64,000 nucleotides of DNA from Lysobacter antibioticus (GTDB lineage: Bacteria > Pseudomonadota > Gammaproteobacteria > Xanthomonadales > Xanthomonadaceae), in contig NZ_CP013141.1 in assembly GCF_001442535.1 (NCBI RefSeq), positions 3,080,149-3,144,148 on the forward strand, written 5' to 3'. Position 1 is the stretch's first letter; each line of letters begins with the position of its first letter. The notes beneath the pieces were generated by a model, which was given only the letters and a program-made list of their open reading frames with translations, searched no databases and had not been told where the DNA came from. This document shows positions 1 through 8,047 of this stretch, in pieces. Both the position numbers and the translations under genes were made by a program.

Positions 1-46
1 CTTGCGCTGTTCGCGCCGCCGCGCGCGCAGCGGGGCGCCGGCATGA
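1..46 (+). CDS. Possible 3' end of an upstream gene (partial)
   Basis: A reading frame enters from the left edge and stops at TGA 44-46, overlapping the ATG at 43 in an ATGA arrangement typical of coupled genes. Only about 14 basic, Ala-rich codons are visible, so no function can be given. The frame of the next gene is also open to the window edge, so this may equally be chance and the next gene may start further upstream. Confidence 0.3.
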   Translation, partial: LRCSRRRARSGAPA

Positions 47-1116
47 GCCGGGGCGTCGATCCGGCGGCGCTTGGCTGTCGCCTCCCGGAGCATGGCCGCA
101 AACCTGCGGCGCCTTGGCTGCGCTGGCTAGTGCTGGCGCCGGCGATCGTCTTGTCCGCCGCCTGGGGCGGGCTGGCCCTGTGGTATCGATTGCCGCTGGC
201 GGGCGTGTTCAAGAGCCTGGCCGTGGCGGCCTTCGTGGTCAGCGCGCTGGCGGCGCTGTTCGTGGTCCGCCGCCTGCGCAGGCCGGCGTTGTGGGTCTAT
301 CTGGTGGCCTTCGCCGGGGTGCTGTTGTGGTGGAGCACGCTGCGTCCGTCGCAGACGCGGGTGTGGGCCGACGACGTGGCCCGCCACCTCCACGCACAGG
401 TCGACGGCGACCGGGTCCGGCTCGACAACGTGCGTAATTTCGATTGGCGCAGCGACCACGACTACACGCCGCGCTGGGAGCGCCGCGAATACGACCTCGC
501 TCGTCTGCAGTCGGCCGACCTGGTGTTGTCCTACTGGATGGGGCCGGCGATCGCCCACACCCTGGTGTCGTTCGGTTTCGACGATGGCCGCAAGCTGGTG
601 TTCTCGGTCGAGATCCGCAAGGAGCGCGGCGAGCAGTTCTCGACCCTCGGCGGTTTCTTCCGCGAGTTCGAAACCACCCTGGTCGCGGCCGACGAGCGCG
701 ACATCCTGCGGGTGCGCAGCAACGTGCGCAACGAAGACGTCTATCTGTATCGGCTGCGCTTGCCGAAGGCGGCGCTGCGTTCGCTGTTTCTCGGCTATGT
801 CGCCGAAGCCGGCGAGCTCGAAAGGCAGCCGAGTTTTTACAACACTCTGACCAGCAACTGCACCACCATCGTGTTCGACCTGATGCGCCAGATCGCGCCG
901 GGCTTGCCGCTCGATTACCGGTTGCTGCTGTCGGGCTATCTGGCCGAGTACGCCTACGACCAGGACGGATTGATGCCCGGTTACGACTACCGCACCCTGC
1001 ACGATCGCGGTCGCGTGACCGATCGCGCGCGCGCAGCGGGCGAGTCGTCGGCGTTCTCGGAACTCATCCGCGAAGGCGTGCCGGGCGTGGCGGCCGATCA
1101 GGTCCGCGCGCGCTGA
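43..1116 (+). CDS. DUF4105 (Lnb N-terminal periplasmic-like) membrane protein
   Basis: The protein has 357 residues. Three hydrophobic segments at about 25-45, 55-75 and 80-96 precede a DUF4105 domain (about 120-310). The domain carries the family core TSNCTT with Cys273, and an upstream block with SYWMGPAIAHTLVSF and FDDG. DUF4105 belongs to the NlpC/P60-like papain-fold clan and is often membrane-anchored with a periplasmic domain; Cys273 is the presumed nucleophile, but no substrate is established for this form. The ATG at 43 overlaps the stop of a possible preceding frame. The same frame is open to the window edge, so an earlier start cannot be excluded. Downstream genes run on the other strand, so this is the last gene of its operon. 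Family assignment is good; biochemical role is unknown. Confidence 0.8.
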   Translation: MSRGVDPAALGCRLPEHGRKPAAPWLRWLVLAPAIVLSAAWGGLALWYRLPLAGVFKSLAVAAFVVSALAALFVVRRLRRPALWVYLVAFAGVLLWWSTLRPSQTRVWADDVARHLHAQVDGDRVRLDNVRNFDWRSDHDYTPRWERREYDLARLQSADLVLSYWMGPAIAHTLVSFGFDDGRKLVFSVEIRKERGEQFSTLGGFFREFETTLVAADERDILRVRSNVRNEDVYLYRLRLPKAALRSLFLGYVAEAGELERQPSFYNTLTSNCTTIVFDLMRQIAPGLPLDYRLLLSGYLAEYAYDQDGLMPGYDYRTLHDRGRVTDRARAAGESSAFSELIREGVPGVAADQVRAR

Positions 1117-1155
1117 GGCCTGCGCGCGAGCGGCTCGACGCGCTGCGGCCGAGGC

Positions 1156-1383
1156 TCACTCGACTCGCGACAAGCCGAAGCCCTGCAGGTATTCGTCGGT
1201 GACCTTGGGCATGCCGGGGCCGCTCCACACGAACGAGAAGATCGCATCCTCGCGGATGGTGTCGGTGATCTTCGGTGCGGTGACGCCGGGCACGCCGTCC
1301 AGGGCGGCCACGCCCAGGTCGGACATGGGCACGGGCGACAGCTTCGGATTGCCGTTACGCCTCAATCGGATCGACAAGCGCAT
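1156..1383 (-). CDS. Small conserved hypothetical protein, paralogue of the next gene
   Basis: This encodes 75 residues starting MRLSIRLRRNG. The start is the ATG at 1383, preceded by AGGGGAAGG at good distance. The frame runs upstream to a TTG near 1416, but that has no ribosome site. I recognise no family. The C-terminal part (SFVW, then TDEYLQGFGLSRV) resembles the C-terminal region of the gene just upstream on the same strand (SFAW, then SDRYLADFGLMRSW), so the two look like diverged tandem copies, this one shortened. There is no signal peptide or membrane segment. The two reading frames are in phase and separated by a single stop plus about 40 bases, so they are probably co-transcribed. 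Confidence 0.55.
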   Translation of the reverse strand: MRLSIRLRRNGNPKLSPVPMSDLGVAALDGVPGVTAPKITDTIREDAIFSFVWSGPGMPKVTDEYLQGFGLSRVE

Positions 1384-1422
1384 GGCCTTCCCCTTGGTGG
1401 TGTACGCCGCGTGCAATACAGC

Positions 1423-1905
1423 TTAGGCGAGGGGCCGTGACTGCCCTGTCAGTTCCTGGGGCGCGCGGGCATAGTTCGCATGCATCGGGATACGGCAATG
1501 CAGATCGACCCAAGAGCGCATGAGCCCGAAGTCGGCCAGATAGCGGTCGCTGAGATCCGGCTCGGCGCGCAGTCGCCATGCGAAAGACACGCACACGCAG
1601 GTCGAGGTTTGCCAACCGATTTCGGGTTCCGCCGAGCCGGGCATTGCGTTGACGGCCTGCAGGGCGAGTTCCGGCAGCGGCGCGGCGAGGAATCGCGGAT
1701 CCAGCGTCCGCCTCAATGCCGCGACCCAGCGTGCTCCCACTTGCCGATCGGTCGCCGCGCGATAGACGCCGAAGCCATGCGCGTGGGTGTCGTCCGGCCG
1801 GATGCGGCCGTCGGGCTCGTTCGCGTTGCTCATGGCGTGCACGACCACCGGATACTGCGTGAGGTCGTCGTGGCCGTTGCCCGGCCGTCCGATCGGTAGC
1901 TGCAT
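1423..1905 (-). CDS. Conserved hypothetical protein
   Basis: The product has 160 residues starting MQLPIGRPGNGHDD. The ATG at 1905 was chosen because GGGGGA lies just upstream; an ATG 14 codons earlier lacks such a site. No known domain is recognised. The middle reads like a soluble globular protein. It ends with a YLADFGLMRSW block shared, in diverged form, with the 75-residue protein encoded immediately downstream. A CVCVSF strand with two cysteines precedes that block. No signal peptide is seen. It stands alone with its paralogue between a DUF4105 gene and a MarR regulator, and the context gives no function. Confidence 0.6.
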   Translation of the reverse strand: MQLPIGRPGNGHDDLTQYPVVVHAMSNANEPDGRIRPDDTHAHGFGVYRAATDRQVGARWVAALRRTLDPRFLAAPLPELALQAVNAMPGSAEPEIGWQTSTCVCVSFAWRLRAEPDLSDRYLADFGLMRSWVDLHCRIPMHANYARAPQELTGQSRPLA

Positions 1906-2069
1906 GGTCGTCCCCCTGGGCGGAAGTGTGCTTTCCGTAGTCAGCATGGGCGCGTCGGGTGACTGCCACCTAACCCCGGCGACGGCGGTTCAGTTTGAGC
2001 GCTCGCGCTGGTGCCGCATTGCGGTCGATTCGGGCCGATCACGGCCGTTCGAGCTCTGCCGCGCGCCGC

Positions 2070-2585
2070 TCATTCGGCCGTGGACTCCAGCATCGTCAAC
2101 AGTTCCGACAAGGCATCGTCGAGTGAGCGCAGGCTGGACGGCGCAAGGCCCGCCATGATGCGGCGCTCGTTCTCGATATGCGCTTCCACGGCCCGGTCGA
2201 TCAGCGCCAGGCCGGCCGGCGTCAGCTGCACCAACAGACTGCGCGCGTCGCTGGGATTGGCGCGGCGTTCGATCCAGCCGGCCGCTTCCAGGCGTTGCAG
2301 GCGGTGGGTCATGGTGCCCGAGGTGATCATCAGCGCCGAGAACAGCGCGGTGGGCGCCAGGCAATGCGGCGCGCCGGAACGCCGCAGCGTGGCGAGCACG
2401 TCGAACTCCCAACTGGTCATGTCGAAGGTCGAGAAGGTCTTGTCCAGCCGGCGCTGCAGCAGGGCCGCGCAGCGCTTGACCCGGCCGATGGCGCCCATCG
2501 GGCTCGCATCGAGATCGGGGCGCTCGCGGCGCCATTGTTCGAGGATCGCGTCGACCGAGTCCGGCTGCCGTTTGCTTCTGGCCAT
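2070..2585 (-). CDS. MarR-family transcriptional regulator
   Basis: The protein has 171 residues. A winged helix-turn-helix typical of MarR proteins lies in the middle (TSWEFDVLATLRRSG, then MITSGTMTHRLQRLEAAGWI with the wing ERRANPSDARSLLVQLT). Helices at both ends supply the dimer interface. MarR proteins bind palindromes as dimers and usually repress themselves and a neighbouring efflux or detoxification gene until a small molecule binds. The gene is divergent from a DMT-family transporter, and the 77-base gap holds three inverted repeats, which strongly suggests joint control of the pair. The start ATG at 2585 is preceded by AGGAG. The ligand is not known. Confidence 0.93.
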   Translation of the reverse strand: MARSKRQPDSVDAILEQWRRERPDLDASPMGAIGRVKRCAALLQRRLDKTFSTFDMTSWEFDVLATLRRSGAPHCLAPTALFSALMITSGTMTHRLQRLEAAGWIERRANPSDARSLLVQLTPAGLALIDRAVEAHIENERRIMAGLAPSSLRSLDDALSELLTMLESTAE

Positions 2586-2598
2586 GATGGCTCCTGAT

Positions 2599-2626
2599 TT
2601 GTCTTGACTTCAAGACAAGTTGTCTT
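2599..2626. promoter_or_regulatory. MarR operator cluster 1 (perfect palindrome plus overlapping repeat)
   Basis: TTGTCTTGACTTCAAGACAA at 2599-2618 is a perfect palindrome with 9-base arms and a 2-base centre. Its right arm is also the left arm of a second inverted repeat, AAGACAA-G-TTGTCTT at 2612-2626. It lies 14 bases upstream of the MarR start codon. Binding by the adjacent MarR protein is inferred. Confidence 0.75.
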
Positions 2627-2639
2627 CAGGCTAGGATCT

Positions 2640-2657
2640 TATCTTGAATTGAAGATA
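2640..2657. promoter_or_regulatory. MarR operator 2 upstream of the transporter gene
   Basis: TATCTTGAATTGAAGATA is an 18-base palindrome with one mismatched pair, ending 5 bases before the transporter ATG. It shares the core of the operator 40 bases away. A bound repressor here would cover the transporter ribosome-binding region or start site. Confidence 0.65.
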
Positions 2658-2662
2658 GTTTC

Positions 2663-3535
2663 ATGAGCGCAGCCTCGCACCGCCCGGTCTGGATCGACAT
2701 GCTCCTGACCGCCCTGGCCCCGGCCATCTGGGGTTCGACCTACATCGTCGCGTCCGAGCTGTTGCCGCCGGACCGACCTTTCACCGCCGCCCTGATCCGC
2801 ACCTTGCCGGCCGGGTTGTTGCTGGTCGCCTTCATGCGGCATTGGCCGGCGCGCGGCGAATGGCTCCGCCTGCTGGGCCTGTCGGGCTTGAACATCGCCG
2901 TCTTCCAGGCGCTGCTGTTCGTCGCCGCCTACCGCCTGCCCGGCGGTCTCGCCGCGGTGGTCGGCGCGATCCAGCCCTTGCTGGTGATCGCCCTGACCTG
3001 GGCGGTCGACCAGCGCCGGCCGTTGCAGTTCACCGTCTGGGCCTGCGTGCTCGGGGTGATCGGCATGGGCGTGCTGCTGCTGTCGCCGGACACGGTATGG
3101 GAGCCGGTCGGCATCGCCGCGGCTCTGGCCGGCGCCGCCTGCATGGCGACCGGCAACTACCTGACCCGGCGCTGGCGCAGCGATATGCCGGTGTTCGCCC
3201 TGACCGGTTGGCAGCTGCTGCTCGGCGGCCTGATGTTGGCGCCGGTGGCCTTCGCCATCGATGCACCGCTGCCGCGCCTGAGCGCGATGCAGATCTCGGC
3301 CTATGTCTATCTGTCGATTGCCGGCGCTCTGATCTCGTATGCCCTGTGGTTCCGCGGCCTGGCGCGTCTGCCGCAGGTGGCGGTGTCCTCGCTCGGCCTG
3401 TTGAGCCCATTGACTGCGGTGATCCTCGGCTGGGCCTTGCTCGGCCAATCGCTCACCGGTCTGTCGCTGCTCGGCTTGCTGATCGTGCTCGGCAGCGTGC
3501 TGGCCGTGCAATGGCGCAGCAGCAGGCCGGCCTGA
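2663..3535 (+). CDS. EamA/DMT-superfamily transporter
   Basis: The protein has 290 residues and about ten hydrophobic segments arranged as two EamA repeats (roughly 15-140 and 155-285). The first repeat has the family pattern APAIWGSTYIVASELLPP. The second ends ALLGQSLTGLSLLGLLIVLGSVL, typical of YdcZ/RhaT-like exporters. Members of the drug/metabolite transporter superfamily export amino acids, metabolites or drugs through the inner membrane. It is divergent from a MarR repressor with operators abutting its start codon, so it is probably induced by a compound it exports. Substrate cannot be told from sequence. Confidence 0.9.
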   Translation: MSAASHRPVWIDMLLTALAPAIWGSTYIVASELLPPDRPFTAALIRTLPAGLLLVAFMRHWPARGEWLRLLGLSGLNIAVFQALLFVAAYRLPGGLAAVVGAIQPLLVIALTWAVDQRRPLQFTVWACVLGVIGMGVLLLSPDTVWEPVGIAAALAGAACMATGNYLTRRWRSDMPVFALTGWQLLLGGLMLAPVAFAIDAPLPRLSAMQISAYVYLSIAGALISYALWFRGLARLPQVAVSSLGLLSPLTAVILGWALLGQSLTGLSLLGLLIVLGSVLAVQWRSSRPA

Positions 3536-3579
3536 ACTTGCGTGCTCGCTTCTCCCCCGATCTCTCATCAACAAATGTC

Positions 3580-4197
3580 ATGAACCATCCGATCAGACAA
3601 CTCATCGAATCGCGCGTGTCGGCCAACCGTTACGACCCGAATCGACAGATCTCCGACGAGAACATCGCCGCCCTGGTCGATCAGGCCACGCGCGCGCCGT
3701 CGGCCTACAACTTCCAGAACTGGAAATTCATCGCCGTGCGCACGCCCGAGGCGAAAGCGCGCCTGAAGGCGCTGTCCTACGGCCAGCAGAAGATCGCCGA
3801 CGCTTCGGTGGCCTTCATCGTCTGCGGTACGCTCGCGGCGCACGAACACCTGCAGCGGGCGCTGCAACCCTCGGTCGATGCCGGAATCATGGCGCAATCG
3901 ATGGCCGACGGTTGGGTCGCCCAGGCGACGCGTGCGCACGCCGACGATCCGTCCTTGCAACGCGACGAAGCCATTCGTTCGGCGTCGCTGGCGGCAATGA
4001 CCCTGATCCTCGCCGCCGAAGGCATGGGCTGGGCCACCGGCGCGATGGGTGGGATCGATTTCGCGGGTGTCGCGCGCGAGTTCGCCCTCGCCGCCGACGA
4101 AGTGCCGGTGTTGGTCGTCACCGTCGGCCATCCGCTGCCGGGCAACTGGCCGCAGAAACCGCGCAAGCCGGTGCACGAGGTCATCGCCTACGTTTGA
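3580..4197 (+). CDS. Nitroreductase-family FMN oxidoreductase
   Basis: The protein has 205 residues. The N-terminal RVSANRYDP block and the following NFQNWKF stretch match the FMN-phosphate and ring contacts of the nitroreductase fold. The later AAEGMGWATGAMGGID matches the second FMN-binding loop. Members are homodimeric NAD(P)H-dependent flavoenzymes reducing nitro groups, quinones or enones; the physiological substrate here is unknown. The start is the ATG at 3580; no strong ribosome-binding site precedes it. It lies 44 bases after the transporter and could belong to the same MarR-controlled transcript, which would suit a detoxification role (inference). Confidence 0.85.
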   Translation: MNHPIRQLIESRVSANRYDPNRQISDENIAALVDQATRAPSAYNFQNWKFIAVRTPEAKARLKALSYGQQKIADASVAFIVCGTLAAHEHLQRALQPSVDAGIMAQSMADGWVAQATRAHADDPSLQRDEAIRSASLAAMTLILAAEGMGWATGAMGGIDFAGVAREFALAADEVPVLVVTVGHPLPGNWPQKPRKPVHEVIAYV

Positions 4198-4214
4198 ACG
4201 CGCCGGCGCCGGGG

Positions 4215-5105
4215 TCAGCGGACCCGGGTCGAGAGGAATTCGGCGAGCGCGCTGCCGATCGCATGCGGTGCGTCTTCCTGCAGGTAGTGAATGCCCGGCA
4301 CCGTCACTTCGGTCTGGTTCTTCCAACTGCGGCAGAACTCGCGTGCGCGTCCGGTCAACAAGGCCCCGGGCTCGGCGTTGACGAACAACTTCGGCAGGGT
4401 GCTCGATGCCAGCCAATCGGCGTACGCGTCCACGGCCTGGGCGACGTCGGCCGGCTCGCCGTCGATCGGCAGCTCGCGCGCGAACGCCAGGGTGGGCAGG
4501 CGCGATTCGCGGGTCGCGAACGGTGCACGATAGGCCTGCAATTCCTCTTCGCTGAGTTGGCGCAGGATGCTCTTGGGCAGTACGGTCTCGACGAAGAAGT
4601 TCTCGTCGAGCACGAGTCGTTCGCCCTGTTCCGAACGCATCGCCCGGAACAAGCTGTCGCGGCCGGCGGGGAAGTCCGCCCAACTCCGCGATTGCACCAG
4701 CGATTCCATGTAGGCGATCGCGGCGATGCGCTGCGGATGCCGGCGTGCGTAATGGAAGCCGAGCGCCGAGCCCCAGTCGTGCAGCACCAGGGCGATGCCT
4801 GCGGGCAGGTCCATGGCTTCGAACCAGGCGTCGAGATAGCGCACGTGGTCGGCGAAGCGATAGCCGCCGCCGGGCATCGGGCCGGACTGACCCATGCCGG
4901 CCAGATCCGGTGCGAGGCAACGGCCGAGGTGGCGCACCTGCGGAATGATGTTGCGCCACAGATACGACGAGGTCGGGTTGCCGTGCAGGAACACGATCGG
5001 CGCGCCCTCGCCGATATCGACGTAGCTGATTTCGGTATCGAGCACCTGCATGCGCCGGCGCGGCAGGGTGTCGACGGGGAGCACGGGGTGTTCTTGGGCG
5101 TTCAT
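4215..5105 (-). CDS. Haloalkane dehalogenase (alpha/beta hydrolase)
   Basis: The protein has 296 residues, the usual length for the DhaA/LinB subfamily. The oxyanion region is HGNPTSSYLW, with Asn43 as the second halide-stabilising residue. The nucleophile elbow is HDWGSALGF, with Asp110 and the halide-binding Trp111. Glu134 (YMESL) and His273 (GIHYLQED) complete an Asp-His-Glu triad. These residues are diagnostic of hydrolytic dehalogenases rather than epoxide hydrolases or esterases. The enzyme would hydrolyse carbon-halogen bonds in the cytoplasm. The start ATG at 5105 has GGAAGG about 7 bases upstream; an in-frame start 17 codons earlier was set aside. It converges on the nitroreductase gene. 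Natural substrate is unknown. Confidence 0.88.
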   Translation of the reverse strand: MNAQEHPVLPVDTLPRRRMQVLDTEISYVDIGEGAPIVFLHGNPTSSYLWRNIIPQVRHLGRCLAPDLAGMGQSGPMPGGGYRFADHVRYLDAWFEAMDLPAGIALVLHDWGSALGFHYARRHPQRIAAIAYMESLVQSRSWADFPAGRDSLFRAMRSEQGERLVLDENFFVETVLPKSILRQLSEEELQAYRAPFATRESRLPTLAFARELPIDGEPADVAQAVDAYADWLASSTLPKLFVNAEPGALLTGRAREFCRSWKNQTEVTVPGIHYLQEDAPHAIGSALAEFLSTRVR

Positions 5106-5231
5106 GGCAGGCCTTCCGATTGGACTGACCTGATTTTTTCCCCGCCGCCCGCGCACCGGTAGGGCCAGATGCGGGCAAAAACATCGGGCCAGCTAGCTCG
5201 CGGGAGACGGCGGTCCGTCTCCTGCGACGAC

Positions 5232-6179
5232 TCAGGGCTTGGGATGGGCGAGAAAGAAATCCCAAGTGAGACCGCTGGCATCGGGGCCGGAGGGATCGCC
5301 GTAGAGGCTGCAAGGGCAGCCGCCGGGATAGGCATGGCCGGCGCCGTCGATCAGATAGGACTCGATCAAGGACGGGCCGGTCGCCGCTGCGCGATACACC
5401 TTGTGGGTGTAGGAGCGGCCGCCCGGCACCTGGCCGTGCACCACCTCGTCGGCGACGGTGTCGATGCCCGCGACCGTCGCCCACTGCCCGACGATGCGCT
5501 CGGCGGTGGCCGGGGCGACGACGAGGTCGGCAGTGCCCTGGAAAATCAGGGTGGGCACGGCGCGCCGGCGGCTGCCCATCTCGGCGATGGCCTTGTTGCC
5601 GGAGGTTTCGGGCGACTGCAGTTGCAGGATGTCGCAGTCGTACTCGCAGCCGGCGAGGATGCTGGCAGCGGCGTACAGGTCGGGATAGGCGACGGCCATG
5701 ATGTTGGCCATGACCCCGCCGGCGGACACGCCGGTGACGTAGATCCGCCGCGGATCGACGCTGTAGCGCGAGCGCAGCTTGTTGGTGATGCCGGCAATGA
5801 TCGACGGCTCGCCGAGGCCGCGATGCTGGTTGCTTTCCAGGTACCAGTTCCAGCAGCCGAGCGGATTGGCGAGGTTGTTCTGGTCGGGAAAGACGACGAT
5901 GAAACCGCGTTGCTCGGCGAGCTGGGTCCAGCCCGAGAGCAACTCGAAACCGACGTCGTTCTCGGTGCAGCCGTGCAGGGCCACCAGCATCGGCATCGGC
6001 ACGCCGGGGCGGTAACTGCTCGGCACGTAGCCGTGGTAATCGCGGGCGCCGGCCAGGCTGACGTAGAGGTCGCGGAAATAGCCGGCTGCGTATGCGGGCG
6101 CCGGGATCGACGACACCAACAACAGGGCGGCGAGTGCGCACAGGAAGCGATGGCGCAGGGCGATGGACGATAACCACAT
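5232..6179 (-). CDS. Secreted PHB-depolymerase-family esterase
   Basis: The protein has 315 residues with a signal peptide (hydrophobic core about 12-24, cleavage after AYA near 31). The esterase_PHB domain has VALHGCTEN (oxyanion), GVSAGGVMAN with nucleophile Ser152, Asp218 in GTADLVV, and His282 in GAGHAYPGG. There is no C-terminal substrate-binding domain. The single-domain form is seen in extracellular depolymerases of short-chain polyhydroxyalkanoates and in feruloyl/acetylxylan esterases of the same family. Secretion fits a predatory or polymer-degrading lifestyle. It appears to be a single-gene unit. Polyester versus plant-ester substrate cannot be decided here. Confidence 0.85.
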   Translation of the reverse strand: MWLSSIALRHRFLCALAALLLVSSIPAPAYAAGYFRDLYVSLAGARDYHGYVPSSYRPGVPMPMLVALHGCTENDVGFELLSGWTQLAEQRGFIVVFPDQNNLANPLGCWNWYLESNQHRGLGEPSIIAGITNKLRSRYSVDPRRIYVTGVSAGGVMANIMAVAYPDLYAAASILAGCEYDCDILQLQSPETSGNKAIAEMGSRRRAVPTLIFQGTADLVVAPATAERIVGQWATVAGIDTVADEVVHGQVPGGRSYTHKVYRAAATGPSLIESYLIDGAGHAYPGGCPCSLYGDPSGPDASGLTWDFFLAHPKP

Positions 6180-6394
6180 GACAGTCTCTCCTGGCGGCCG
6201 GACGACCGCGTGGTCTTCGCGTTGTAGCCGCTCGCATCGGGCCGGGTTTCACCGCGGGCGCACCATGTGTTGACCACAGCCGATCGCTTACGCGAAGTGC
6301 GGGCCGCGGTCGCGAATCCATCCGGACCTCGCCGACGGGCGCGGCCACCGCGCTAAGCTGGGGCGCACCTCACCGCATCGGCCAGGGAGTCTCG

Positions 6395-6856
6395 ATGAGC
6401 CAGCGCTATACCTTCGAAAATCTCGGCGAGTACGCATCGAAGGAGCTCGGTGTATCCCCCTGGCAGACGGTCGACCAGACGATGATCGACCGATTCGCCG
6501 AGACCACCGGCGACCGCCAGTGGATCCATGTCGATGTCGAACGCTGCCGCAAGGAGAGCCCGTTCGGCGGCACCATCGCCCACGGTTTCCTGTTGTTGTC
6601 GTTGCTCGCGCCGCTGCAGATGCAGCTCGGCATCCTGCCCGAAGACATTTCGCAGGCCCTCAACGCCGGTCTCGGCGAGGTCAGGTTCCAGGCGCCGGTG
6701 CTGGCCGGCGAGCGGGTGCGGGTGCGAGTGGCCCTGGTCCGCGTCGAAGCGAAGGGCGAGGGCCGCCTGCTGATGATCACCCGCAACGTCATGGAAATAG
6801 ACGGCAAGGACAAGCCGGCGCTGGTCGCCGAGATGGCGGCGATGCTGTACCGCTGA
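6395..6856 (+). CDS. MaoC-family (R)-enoyl-CoA hydratase
   Basis: The protein has 153 residues and a single hot-dog domain. The catalytic region TTGDRQWIHVD gives the Asp and His of R-specific enoyl-CoA hydratases, followed by PFGGTIAHGFLLLSLL, the family hydratase motif. It should reversibly hydrate trans-2-enoyl-CoA to (R)-3-hydroxyacyl-CoA. The start is ATG 6395. It converges on the AraC regulator and sits near an acyl-CoA ligase and hydrolase, so it may serve CoA-thioester catabolism there (inference). A link to PHA metabolism is possible given the nearby depolymerase-type esterase, but no PHA synthase is in view. Confidence 0.88.
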   Translation: MSQRYTFENLGEYASKELGVSPWQTVDQTMIDRFAETTGDRQWIHVDVERCRKESPFGGTIAHGFLLLSLLAPLQMQLGILPEDISQALNAGLGEVRFQAPVLAGERVRVRVALVRVEAKGEGRLLMITRNVMEIDGKDKPALVAEMAAMLYR

Positions 6857-6888
6857 TCGAGCGGGGCTGCGCTGACCGCGTGCCGCGC

Positions 6889-7851
6889 TCAGTGGCGGCG
6901 CAGTTCGCTCGGCGAAACCCCGAAGTGCTGACGGAACACGCGGCAGAAATTCGACTGCGACCGGAAGCCGTTGCGGTAGGCGATCTCGGAGATCGGCAGT
7001 TTCGCCAAAGCGGCATTGCTGAGCATGTCGTGGGCCTTGCCCAGGCGCAGGGCGCGCAGCCGCTCCATCACCGACTGCCCGCTGTCGCGGAACAGACGGT
7101 GCAGATAGCCTTCGGAAATGCTGCAGCGCTGGGCGATCATTTCGGCCGACAAGTCTTCGTTCGAGTAATGCGCCTCGATGAAATCCAGCGCGCGCTGCTT
7201 GTGCGCGGCAGCCAGCGAGCGGTCGTCGCAGAAGGTGCGCGAATCGCCGCGCAGCATCAGCGCGACCAGGTCGCACAGCTGGGTGGTCAGCACCTGCGCC
7301 TCGCCTTCGCCGAGTTGCTTGGCCAGGCGGTCGATCTGCCGCGCATAGGCGCCGAGCAATTCCGCGCGCGGATCGGTGCCGTCCAGCGGCGCCGAGAACA
7401 CGGTCGGCAGATGCGACACGCGTTGCTGCAGCAGATGCGTCGGTATCAGGGTGTTGAAGCTTTTGTAGCAGCCTTCCGGTTGGACTTCGCCGACCACCGC
7501 GGCCGAGATCAGATAGATGCGGTCCGGCACCAGGATCACTTCGTGGCCGCCGACGACGTTGCGCGAGCTGCCGGCGGCGGGCAGGGCGAGCACGTAGTTC
7601 TGCGCCAGGCCCGACAGATGCTGCGGAGTGCGGCGCATGTGCAGGCCGCTGAGGGCGATGTGGTTGAGTTGCAGCGCGCCGACCGATTGGCTCGCCAGCC
7701 AGCCCATGCGTCCTTCGGGACGGGTCAGTTGAATGTCGGCGCTGCCGAAGCCCGGCGAATGCACGGTCGACCAGCCGCCCATCGCGATCCGTGGACCCGC
7801 CGCGGCCTTGGCGGGGAATGCAGTCGGCGCTGCAACCTCGGTTGCGAACAT
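6889..7851 (-). CDS. AraC-family transcriptional regulator
   Basis: The product has 320 residues. The N-terminal half (about 15-190) resembles the AraC-binding-like ligand domain of regulators of aromatic or CoA-ester catabolism. The C-terminal 100 residues hold two helix-turn-helix motifs (DLSAEMIAQRCSISEGYLHR and KLPISEIAYRNGFRSQSNF), ending FGVSPSELRRH. The ATG at 7851 follows GAGGGA; a start 28 codons further up is unsupported. It is divergent from the TonB receptor across about 200 bases and probably activates the receptor-hydrolase-ligase genes in response to an aromatic or acyl ligand (inference). Confidence 0.9.
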   Translation of the reverse strand: MFATEVAAPTAFPAKAAAGPRIAMGGWSTVHSPGFGSADIQLTRPEGRMGWLASQSVGALQLNHIALSGLHMRRTPQHLSGLAQNYVLALPAAGSSRNVVGGHEVILVPDRIYLISAAVVGEVQPEGCYKSFNTLIPTHLLQQRVSHLPTVFSAPLDGTDPRAELLGAYARQIDRLAKQLGEGEAQVLTTQLCDLVALMLRGDSRTFCDDRSLAAAHKQRALDFIEAHYSNEDLSAEMIAQRCSISEGYLHRLFRDSGQSVMERLRALRLGKAHDMLSNAALAKLPISEIAYRNGFRSQSNFCRVFRQHFGVSPSELRRH

Positions 7852-8047
7852 GGCGATCCCTCGGTGAACTATCGATCGGCATCTTAGGAGCGTTGCGGCT
7901 CGCGCTGCATGTTGCGACGCAGCACGTCTGTGCACTCAGGGTCAATGCGGTGTGCTCCCGCGGTGGAACCGCCGCGCCCTGTCGCCGCTATGTTGCAGGC
8001 ATGCCGTCATCGCGACGGCGGCGATGCGCGCAGGGGAACGGACCAGG

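Noticed and set aside
127..1002. Long antisense frame of 291 residues opposite the DUF4105 gene
   Set aside because: High-GC shadow. The opposite strand has a recognisable family; this frame shows no motif, no ribosome site and a Gln/Arg-rich composition.
3568..6348. 926-residue minus-strand frame across the nitroreductase, dehalogenase and esterase genes
   Set aside because: Crosses three genes with clear family motifs in other frames; Arg/Pro/Ala-rich throughout, typical of shadow frames in GC-rich DNA.
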